From Parelaphostrongylus tenuis (lineage: Eukaryota; Nematoda; Chromadorea; Rhabditida; Metastrongylidae): DNA of 64,000 nt. Below the pieces are notes generated by a model. The model made no database searches and was not told where the DNA came from. It was given only the letters and a program-made list of their open reading frames with translations. The DNA is taken from NCBI GenBank assembly GCA_019055375.1, contig JAHQIW010006477.1:1-64000 (forward strand), written 5' to 3'. Shown one piece after another: positions 48,601 through 60,600 of the stretch. Positions within the stretch are counted from its first letter, which is position 1. The number at the start of each line of letters is the position of its first letter. The position numbers were made by a program, and so were the translations under genes.

Positions 48601-51600
48601 GCATTTTGACAAAGTTTTCCTCCAATTTAGCAATTTCTTTTTCTGTAAAGGAGCATAGAGTAGGAATATTGGTGTATAATTACAAAACAAATATATTTAT
48701 TTATCAGACTCAATTTTGAACTAATCTTGCCAAAATGAAATATTTCCTTTTATAATACAGTTCACCCTACCATCCCATGAGTTGCCAAAGTTTACGAGAA
48801 GCGGACGAGCAGTCCAGTTATGTTTGCAAATCAGCTCGAGTACACGACGGAATGCGGCTATCGATGTTCTAAAGCAGCCAACCTACTCAAATATTATAAT
48901 CAATTTCAACAAACGACATTTTTCTTATTCAGCGCGGATAAAAGTCCAACATAGTTCATAAAGAATGATACGAAATACTAGGCAGGAAAAGCAAGGATAG
49001 AAAGGATAACGCTCTCGGCGTTGACCAGTCTCTGGGAGATGTGTACCCCATGCATTCGACTTTACCAAGCATCGTTGAAAACGATTTGATGTAAATCTGG
49101 CCTTCGTTCTTGAGAATGACTCGCGGCGGCCTACCGATGTATCAAGTCAAAGCTGCTATCCTCCCAGACAAGTCTGGTATCGACTCACCCATACCTGAGG
49201 GACAAATGTTTAGCGAGCATTGAGCGCGAGAACGAACCAGCGAGCAGTGTCGGTCAAAGAGCACCTTTGATCACTGCGTCATATTCGCTCAGGAAAACTG
49301 GTACAAAATGACAATGGAAGTTGAACTTACTGAGGCGGAGGTCGTACTATGTCCTCAAATACCGATACAACAATCATTTCTAATGCCAAGTCATGGATTG
49401 CGCCCGTCATGTATTGCCCTGATAACCACCTGAAGAAAAGCTGTGTCAAATAAATTTACCAGATTCTGTATCATAACCTATATGAACCAAATTCGAAGGT
49501 AAATAAGACAAAATACAAGAAAGAAAAAGCAAAAAAGGATTCCAAGTTGCGCCATAGAGTCACAGCGCCAAGGTAAATAGACAAATTAGCGGAAAAAACA
49601 AGTTAACTTCAGAGAGAAAGTAGAACATATCGATAACATAAAACTGAGCAATAAGGACAGCTTTGCAAAAAATTGAGGAAGAATAAAACATTACAAAGCT
49701 AGATTATAAATCCAAAACTGCTGAATGGTATGCAAAACATTCGATCCCAAAAGAGAGCTAAATCGGCATTCCACTAATATCGGCGGGGTGCGCTAACACT
49801 ATACCACCAAAGAGGCTACCACTCTACTACCACTCTTTCTTCGATAGTCTTCCTCTCTCTTCCCAATGCCGATATGTGCTTAGCTAACCAATCTCGTTAG
49901 AAGTTGGTTGCCAACACTATGATACTTTGTGTCGAAGAGAGCGTGGTAACAGTGGTGGCCTTGGTGGTGTAATGGTAGCACGCACTTCCGGTATAGGTAG
50001 AACATGGACTCCCGTCTACCCAGTGATGTTCAGTGATGTGCAAAATTTCATGTCAGGCGAGACTCGAACCCACATTTCACTCTTTCCAGATATTTGTATC
50101 ATCATAGCATCGCTAAAAGCGATTATTGGAAAAAGAATTTTTCATATTCGACTGTTTTTTTTTATGAGACCTCGCTCAAAACAATACAACCTGATAACAT
50201 ATTTCAAGCATAAGTCTTGGACACGTGTTTGGGCCCTACAGCCTCTTCAATAGCATGGTGCGTTTCGTCTAAGCGAATCACCCGTAAGAAGGTACACCCT
50301 CTACATATAAAGAAGTCGACGACGGAGATGCAACACTGTGCGCGCCTTCGCTCCAATCACTTCAATATAGCACTGTAAGATCTTTGTCGTTGATTCCTTT
50401 CTGTGTAAGGGTATATACCCTTACAGCAGATTGCCTCAGACAAAAAGAACCGTGCTACTGATAAGGCTGAAAGGCCAAAACACGTGTCTAGCACTTTATA
50501 AGTGCCACAACAGACCTCATGAAACGCTTAAAATATGTTATCAGAAAAAGATATTTGTTTGATCATACATATATCCCATTCCTGTCAGCGTGATTAGGCT
50601 CATCGTCTATATCGACTACCAAACCAGATCACTGACGGTTGGTTGTTAACAGAATGATGCGTTGTAGCGAAGAAAGAGTAGTGGCAAAACAGACAGCGGT
50701 AGTGTAACTGGTTAAGCACGAAGGGTGAAATGCATGTTCAAGTCCCATCTCACCTCAAAATTTTGCACATCACTCAACACCACTGGGTTTAATTGTAACA
50801 TCATGACATCGCTATAAGCGGTTGAATAAAAAGATTTCTGTTTATTCACTTAGATTATGACTGGAACACCGACACACTGCTAAAAAGCAGCAAAACAAAG
50901 AACCGGTTTAGATAAAATAAAGTTTTGAACTTGAGCCACACCTTTTCAATAGTTGAACAGTTTCCCCATAGGCCACGTATTTCGTCGAACACGAATGTAA
51001 TGAAGCTTGTAGACGTGCTTCATAGATATAGCTAAAACCGCTTTATATAGCGAAATAAATAGAGACAAAATAAGACGCGAACAACTTGCTGTTTTTTCCA
51101 TTTTGCTAGCCGCTGTTCCTCAAGACTCAGCTCCATTTGGGTTGCACTATTGGATTTCATCTCAGCCACTCTTCGCTCCAGAATTTTCAGAACTTTGTCA
51201 AGTACTAAGACAAGTTTGAACGGCACGCCATCCTTGAATTGACTTATGGTTGTTTTGTTTTAGACACTCATAGTCTCAAATTCCGATACAGATGGTTTAA
51301 AATTACGCAAGGAATGGATGAAGACGCACTTCACTATTTTCAAGGATAGATTGGTGTAGATTTCCCTGAAGCAAACACGTGTGACTAAGCCACGAATCAT
51401 TAAGCTAAATTTTACAACTGCGATAAAAATCAACCACTACCAAAAGTTCGAGAGATGAGAAGACTACCATAAAAAATAGAGATAGAAAGGATCTGAGCAA
51501 TCTTATCTTGAAATACATAGAATTAAGAAGAGGTCGTGCGAGCACAGAATTGACGTGTTTTCTAAACAAGATTCTACTGGAGAAAGATGAAGTGCTCGGA

Positions 51601-54600
51601 GCTAATCAATCCCTGAAGGATGCGCCATGCACTCGTATTCATCAGGCATCGTTTAAGAGGTGACTGAATGCACATCTGGCCTTCACAATCGCACACAGTG
51701 GCCTATGTATCAAATCGGTTCAGCTATGCTCCCAAACAAGTGTCGTACCAGACCACCGGCCCCAGAAGAATGGAAGACGTGGTGATACGCGAGCGCGGGA
51801 TCGAATCATTGATAGTTGATCGTGTGCGTCAGAGAGCGCATCTAACCACTGCGTTACACGCACCTTATTCCAGTGAAAATCCAACTTATTCAAGAAAAAC
51901 TCAAAGACAGTCAACGATAGTTTTAAAAGTGACAACCTTATTATAAAAATCGCGTCTCGATGCGACAAATCTACTGAGTTCAACAGAAACTCCAAAGTTA
52001 CACAAAAAAATCGAGGAAATTGAAAATACAAGAAAACCGCCGCAGTTGCATACCTTGATGACAAAAAGCTGATCTTTTGTGGGAATCGCAATCAGATTAT
52101 GTTTTTCACGGAGGAATTTTGCGATCTGAAAACAAAGCAGAATTCACATAACTGTTTAAAATTCGCCATAACACTAGACAGTATTATAAAGTCAATACAC
52201 ACATATTTGCGATCATACGGGTTTTGTGGAGAGCGCTATAATTTCTCAACAATTAGGTGCTTGAGGACTAATAGATCCCAGAAAAGACATATCGCCTGAT
52301 AGCACTGAATGCATAAATAACTCTTCAAAAACTTTACGTATATTTGTACGTATCGGAATTAGATGAGGTTTAGTACGACTAGATAGCTTAAAAGGTCGAG
52401 GATGGGGTGGAGTGCGGTTGCCCCGTGGCCGACTGGTCAGTGATTTCGCTGAGGGGTTGATTCCCTTTCTCTCACAACACTTCGGTAATCAATCAGCATA
52501 CGCCTCAGCCTGGCTATTCTCGAGACTGCAATGAGATCTACTTAACCAATAATCTCGGACATTCAAGAAGAACACTATGTCCTCTAGCAGGCGATGAATG
52601 GGAGGAGACGAATTGAATGCTAGAAGTACTGAGATCTGAGCTATAGAATGAAAAGACGGGTCGCGTATAAATTAAAAAAGCTCATAGATCTTGTTTTTTA
52701 AGGCTAATGCTGTAAGCATGCACACTGAAAACCTATTCGAAGGCATGACAGCGTTCAGCTAACATTTTCAAATAAGCCCTTTCCAGCTGTCTCCTTAGGT
52801 TCTGGTACGCACCTCAACATAAGCAGATCCATCAAACGGATGAAAACTATTGAATTTTTGCAATAAGTCGCAAAATGTTGTAATCATTGTTTCGGCTGAA
52901 CTGCACTACACTATGCTAAGTTACCCTTTTATCTACACATACATACATTTATGTATGGACGTAGGTAGCTTCGTGCATCTAGAGAATTCACTGATAAACG
53001 GGCAGAAGCGAGCAATCAAGTGACTAGGAAGCAAATGGAACGTGTTTCAACGAAACTTTTACAAGTAGGCCTCGTATCCATTCTAGAACCTACTGGTATC
53101 AGAACAAAACACGTACATGATACACCATGGGAGCATTTTCGAGAGGTACGAAGAATTGTATGAAACAAAATGGAGTAGTGCAGGTTATTTGCATAACTCG
53201 TTGATTAGCGCACACTGGACAGCTCCTATCATTCTATTAAAGTAACGGACGATATCCCTAATCGACCCAAAATCCCTAACATATAGTAAATTTTTGGGTC
53301 ATTACATATCAACGAACATACCTCTATGTAAAAAGCAGCAGATAGATGCAATACACCATCAATCGTATCGCCCCATTTTCCCGAGTACTCCAACTTTATA
53401 TGCACTGAAAAATGCACTACATCTAGCAATAATCCGAGTTCTTTTCAATGAGAAGGGAACTTCGTTTCAAGTTTATCATTTCGCAGAATAAGATTTTTTT
53501 CAAAAAAGTATGAGTAGTCATTCAGAAGCTCAAATCTCTGGCTAAGGACCTTTTGAACTGGCATTTGAGAAAAAAAACTTTCTATAGCTATGATCATCTG
53601 ATAATCACATAACGTGTTTTGAGCCTTTTGTGAGACGTCCTAGGGCACTATACAGTACTACGGGAACGTTTCGCCCTTGCAGGCTCATTAGTAGCACAGT
53701 GCGAATTATACGCGTAATAACAACCAAGGCGCGCGGAGGGTGTGAAACATGACTTTATTCTAAATGTTACAGCGCTATAAAAATCTTTCTTTTCAAAAAA
53801 CGGCTAGGTAGGGAGCTAGCCGGAGATTTACACTTTCGAATGACTACTAATCCTCTCATGAAAAGTCTATTCAGCGAAAAGATAGGCTTAGAGAAAAGTT
53901 CCCTTTGGCCGAATTGAACCCAATCTGTTTCTAACAGAGGGAACATCGACCATATGTAAATAATTGGAAGCTCGAATAAATGAATAAAAAGTAACAAATG
54001 CAACTCAATACTAATGAGTAGTAATTACACATCCAATGATTCTTGGCGATTTGCAAGACATTCGAAGGTGGGAGGGAGTGAACTAGTGTTTCAGCTGTAC
54101 CACCGTAGGACGTGCTACCACTACACCACCGAGGCCACCGCTTCTTCCCCCAACATGGATCAGTGTTGCCTGATGGAAGCTTCTACAGTTATACCGGAGA
54201 GATAAGCGAAGCAAATCAGTGACCTCAATGGTCTCGCACATGGTAAGGGTGAAACGCGGGTTCAAACTCTCGTCTGGAGCGAGAATATTTGCATTTCACT
54301 CCCTATCCTTGAGTAAATGATTGGAACTCTGGATGTGTAACATCATAACACTGCTATAAGAACGCTAAAATAAGAAAATAGATGTAAACTTCCCAAGTAG
54401 AAGTTGAATAAAAGTTCGCAGCAGAGAGTTCAAGCTAACAATTACCGGTTTTTTTTTTAAATTTAACACTTCTATAATGGTTAGGAGGATTAAACGAACC
54501 AGTCACAGCTGCAACATAAGGTGGGATGGCACGTTGAGCAGGCATTCGACTACCATTCTCGATTGTTCCCTGCTCAGTCCGACATAACACGTCAGATGCA

Positions 54601-57600
54601 CAAGGCTTCAAATAAAAATATCTTCTTGGACACAATTAACTCAAATGCATAATTATACAGTTATTTGACACTTAAACTCAGACATGGACGGATTTCATCT
54701 AATGATTAGCGATCAGAGTAACCACTATCCCAAATATTCACTTTATTTCCTTTTAGATTATCTTCATTGGCGCAAAAAACTCTTTTATTTTAATGTAATT
54801 TCTGTGTTCATCCGATACTCACCCAGCTCAAAAATAGTGTGGAGGCTTGTCGGAGGGTGAAAGCTAAAAAGGATAAATCTCTTGGCGTTGATCAATCCCT
54901 GAGGGATACGCCATGCAATCATCTTCAACTTTTGAGTTCGTTTTGAGGTGACTGAATGCATATGTAGCTTATAAAATGATTCGCGGTGGCCTCCCGCTGA
55001 ACCAAGTCAGTGCTGCTTATCCTTCCAGACAAGTCTGAGCCCAGTCTGGTACCAATTTACCGACCCCGGAGGAATGGATGACTTAGTGAGCCATGAGCGC
55101 GAGATCGAACCATCGACCTCGTGTGCGACGTAGAGCACATCCAACATGCCGGAGGGTAGGGTACAATAATAGCGATGGTATCAAAATGAGATTATCTGAA
55201 TCTCCCTGCATCCACTTACGTCCTCTATGAGTATCGCGAAAATGCTACTCTGTACGGATCTAGCACGACAATCGCTATTGTCAACCCTTTGAGTACCACG
55301 TTGATTTTCGCCTAGCATGCGGTGCGGTCAACCGGTCGGTGGGGCGCGCTCGAATGATCATGTTGCAGATTTCTGCTGAAGATTAAATTTCAGTCCCCAA
55401 AGGTTTTAGTAATGAGTAAAAGGCAGAACATGATTGAAGAGACTTCAACAAGGGTATAGGTAATAGAAACGACGCCAATGGTTTTTAATGAACAATAAAG
55501 CAATCAACTGCTTGTCAAAAATAATATTTATAAACTGCGCAGGAAGTTATATTCTACGAGCAATTGTGCAGTGCAAATCCTACTTCACAAATGCTTGTGA
55601 ATATTGTTATAAAGAGAGTATCTACCACGTTCCTCAGGCATTAGAGGTTACAGTGATTTTTGAGGCATCCCAACCAAATGATTATAACCTTAGATAGGAC
55701 TCACCCACATTAGTCGGCCACACAGTAGAAAATAGATAGAGACTAGAGTAAGGAACGTATAGTTTCTGGCCTGTATCACCGATTTCTTATAGCCAGTTTA
55801 TAGAATTGAAACCCCTACACGAAGCACACAAGTGCTAAGCTTCAAGCCAAAATAGAAATCTACCTCTGTATCTCTGATGTACGAGCTAACGGCTTGAATA
55901 TTAGTGACCATGAGCGGTAAACCTTTGGCCGATCTCAGTATAGCGCTAAGTCCAGCAAGCGCTGACGTGATCGTTACATTAATATCTCTTCGCGACAGGA
56001 AATCCGCTGGTAGGACACTTCGCCATGACAAGCATTCTACTGGCATATTAAAGTGGCTGGAAAGACAAAGATGTGTTAAATAAAAAAAAATCAAACAGGA
56101 ATTTTTGCCATATGCAACAAGTGAGTCACAACAAATAAACGTGAAAAAAATGAGACAGAGGTCTCCAATGAGCTAGCAGCTTTTATCAAAACGGCTTCTC
56201 TCCCTATAGAGGGCACGGGATCAAAACCGACCCTTTCGCTGAACAAAAACTTTTCATAGGAGTGTTAGTATCATATCGAAAGCTCGAATCTCTGACTAAA
56301 GCAGTACATGGCCGGCATTTTGACAATGGCTTTTATAACGCTGCGAAATCCAAATAAAATTATGTTTCACGTCGGCTGCGCAATTGAAGTAGTATTTCGC
56401 TGGAAGCACGGAGAGCACATGAACGTGTAGAGAAATCTTTCAATATCAGAGCCAGACGATCTGGAGTTTATACAAAGTGTGGAAACAGTCCCTATTGAGA
56501 TAACAAAAGTTGCATTTCACTCAGGCGCCGCTGATCAATGGTCGCGCCGACCCCCCACCCTCCATGCCGTCCCTGCCCACACCACGAGAATCAGCCAAAG
56601 TACACTTGTTCGCGTATGTGAAACAGTATTATCTTCTGCTACACTGCGCAGAAACGGTCCTTCCAAAACAAGCACAGCGTTGGAATCTTTAAATTTTACA
56701 TTATCGAATAACTACTAGTAGCCAAAGGAAAAGCTCTGCCTTGCGAGAAAAACGCGTGTGTGACACACAAATGTCTTCCTTTCGTTGAAGCGTAATAAAT
56801 AGATTGTTTCAAACATCGGTCACGTACGGCGCTAGACAGAGATTTGAACTCTCAAATAGTTACTATAACTCTTATGAAAAGTCTTCATCCATCTGAAGGG
56901 ATCAGTTTTGATCTCATTTCGTCTAACGATAAAAGTGCCTTGAAACGATATAATGTAGAGAGATTTGGAGAGAAAAGGATTTTCGTGAGAGTAATCACGA
57001 TTTTTAGACTTGTTGTATATCCAAACAAGTGTTGAAAAAGAAGATGAAGAACCTTACCACCAAACCTCTCCGAGATTTCAGTACAGAGACAAAAAACAAG
57101 AATGCTGAGGTACGAACAAAACTTGAAGCCCTAGGTGTGGGTGTAATGTACTCGAACAGACTGTCTCGTTGACAGATTAGTGTTGATGTTATCCTGTACG
57201 TTTAAAACATCACCGAGCGAGAAACAGAGCGATGACCATAATGTTGTAATGCAAGTAGGCACTGTACCGGAAAGGTATAGTCATAAGTCCGAGTCCATCA
57301 CACATACATAAAGTTACAGGTGTTGTTCGCATCTCAGCACAAGTGTGATTGTATTTCACGACATACTCTGCCATAAAAAATGAACTAGGCAGCGGATAGA
57401 AATTAAGATTGCGAAAATTAAGACTTTTTTTGAAGAAATTTAGAAAAGAAATTAAGACTTCATTTCTGTTGATAATTTTTCATGCATATGAGTTTTTGTT
57501 TCTACTATCGTTTATAGCAGCTTCTTGCGGTTATTTCAATATATTATACACCTGTATTTGTTTTAAGATATATCTCTCCCGTAAAATGCATGGAAAATAA

Positions 57601-60600
57601 GCAACTGAAATAGAAAAGTCCGCAAAATTCCTCGCTAACTCGATAGTGTCAAAGTGCTTTAGCCGAATTATTGAGCTTCTGTGAACGACATGGATCGTTT
57701 TCGGTCGGTGATTATTGAAAGCCCTTCTTCACTGGAGAGAATTTCTTCATCAGACCTTTGGCAGTTATTCGATAGCTTAAAAAACGGCGATTTTCAAACC
57801 ACGTTTCGTTTTTCAAAAGACATTCTTAGTGTACTGTAGCAGCCAGGAGAATATTACGTTTCGCGCTCTCAGTAATTACCCCACTGTTCTATTCCATAGC
57901 GAGGTTTATTTGGTGATATAAAGTAAAAATAAAGAACCAATACTTAACGAACGATACAACAAAACCTAATTCACAATTCAGTTGAGATCCCAACTCCTGA
58001 AATACACAGATGATCGAAAAATCGCCGAGAGTTGACGATGACATGGTCTTGTCAATTGATTAGTTGTGTAGAGCGTTTCTTCATTTCAAGAAAAAAATAT
58101 TCGATTTTCTGCACACGCTCATAAGCTTTTGGTGCATATATAGCTCTTTCATATGGAGGATATTGTAAAACATACTCTTACTTTTCCTCTAACAGCGCTC
58201 TACAGCATCTTTTCGCAACCCAAACATATCATCAAAATTTAGGTTACGAATGAGTGCCATAAATTTTGCGAAAAGGCGAAGACAGATTCTAGCCGATTAA
58301 CAAAGCACGTCAAAAGTAAAACGCAACCTTCTCTTTCGCGTAACAGCGCACTGAGAAGACAATTTTAGAGACCACGAAGTTTTGGACTCTGCTTCTTTTA
58401 TGTCATCGGATGACCATTGAAAGTCTGGCGAGAAAGTAGAGCCCAGCGAAAAATCAAAGAAAGCACGCATGCAATTAAGGAGTAGATCGAAAGGTTAATC
58501 AACTGAATTTAGGATAATCTACTAATGCAGCAGTTCAAATAATCTTACTTGACGAATGATGAATTGAAGAATTGAATAAGGAACAGTCATCGATGTTGTG
58601 TCTGCCCAAACCATACATTCACAAATCCGAGCGTCAGCAAATTTTCGTAGTTGCGTTTTTTCCTTCCAAAGCTGTCGAAATTCTGAACGCATGCGCTTTG
58701 AAAAGGTGATTTTTCGACCGAAATATACAAATCGCAGGTTAGAGAACCATTTGATGTAATACTAACCTCCAGCCTTAGGATCAGTCGCCAATGGGCCGAC
58801 AGTGATTGGATTCGCCCATTCTTTTCTGACACGGAATCCGATAAGGAATGAAGCTGGGTGTGACTTTAAACATAGTATTTTTGAGAAATATCGTATTTTT
58901 GCATCTAGGAAGTAAACTCAATTTACCTTTCCATGTCGCACACGTTCTATATACACATTGTCAAAGCGTTCATCCATACATTCATGGATACGCTGAAATA
59001 ATTAAGTCGTAGTTTTCTTGCGTTGATCATCCTATGTTGCTCGCGATTGTTAACGGTCCTTCTTTGAAGTATACTTCTGTATCGTGACAGCCTCACATTC
59101 ATACATCCAATATGCTGGACGGTATGCAAAACATTCGAACATAGGCGCAGATTGAACCCGCGCTTCGTACATACAGCGGTGGTGGAGTAAACAGATAACA
59201 GAGTGGCGGTCCTCGCTGGTGTAGTAGTAGCCCGCGCCACGGTATGGGTGGAATGCGTTTTCCAATTCCCGATTGGCGTCGAAAGTTTTGCGAGTACTAA
59301 TATGTTGGACTGCGATAAATGGATATTCGACCTACTTGCTGAACAAGAATTGTTCGTAGAGGTGTTAGTAAGCATTCGAAAGCAAAATCTCTGGCTAGAA
59401 CCGTAGGTAGCCGATTTTCAGAAAAGCCTTTTCAAAATAAATTATATTTCACACCGTCCACGCGCTTTCTTTTTCTCTTGCGTATATTTCACTAAAAAAA
59501 AAAGAAAACTGAAAACAAGTTGCCCTCCACAAACCGAGCCCACCGCGGTAATCGATCGATCGCCCTCCCCTCCCCCCGTGAGTTGGCCGGCAAACAAGCT
59601 CGCCGATTATGTGGTACTCGATCTTATTTTCTACCTGCTACACTGCAGAGAAACGAAGAAATTTTCGAAATCAGAGACTTCCGAGAAAATGAATATAGAG
59701 TTGTAATCACTGAAACCTACGCTAACGAATGATTACTAATAGTCTGGAGAAAGAAATCTGTACGGCGAGGTGTTAAACACAAGATGTTTTCTCCCTCCTA
59801 CACCAAATCAAAAGAGCTTTCGCACACATTTTTTGAGTCATTGAGACTTCTGTCATCGAAAGAGTACTAGCAGTTTGAGGAAGGAAGTTTGCCCAAGCAA
59901 AGTGCAAGCGAAGTAAGAAGAAACCGGTCGTGTGAAAATTCATTTTATTTTGGATTTTCCAGTGTTTTGAAGAGGTGTTTCGGAAAATTGACCATGTACG
60001 GCCCTAGCCAGAGATTTGAGCTTTCAAATAATTACTAACATTCCTATGAAAAAAATCTTGTTCAGCGATAAGATCGAATATTCATTTCATCGCCGCCTAG
60101 CATGTAAGTACCGTTATGCGCACCACCTGACATCTTCCTATAAGATATCATCGAACACTGCATCCTGGTAAGATAGGAAGGTCGTGTAGATTGTTATACA
60201 TCTTCTCACGGTCTATCTTCACAAATAAAGTGAATCAGATTGCTCACCGCAATAAGCATCTTCGCAAACTTTGTGATACGGTCGTTTTCATCCACAGTAT
60301 CTGGCAAAAGATCGGAAATCTTGCAAAGTGATCTAAGCAATCTGGAGACAGATATAACCTGAAAACGTGAATCGCCAATTATAATAAATTATATTATTTA
60401 TCTATATATATAGATAAATTAATATATTTATACAAAATTATAAACCCTTATGTGGAAACTAAAGCTGGAAGAAAATAGTGATAGTAGCCGTTATAGTATT
60501 GAATTTTTCATCCAATCTTCCTTCATACGCCCCGCCCTTTCACATTTTATTCTGAGGATCTCAGCGCTTTTAACAATTGATTCGCCTCCTCAAATTCATT

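Noticed and set aside
52823..52904. Exon-like minus-strand segment reading ETMITTFCDLLQKF with TTCAG acceptor and GAG/GTGCGT donor
   Set aside because: It lies between two NOL6 exons that already join in phase (53322 and 52125), its phase does not fit, and NOL6 has no such insert there.
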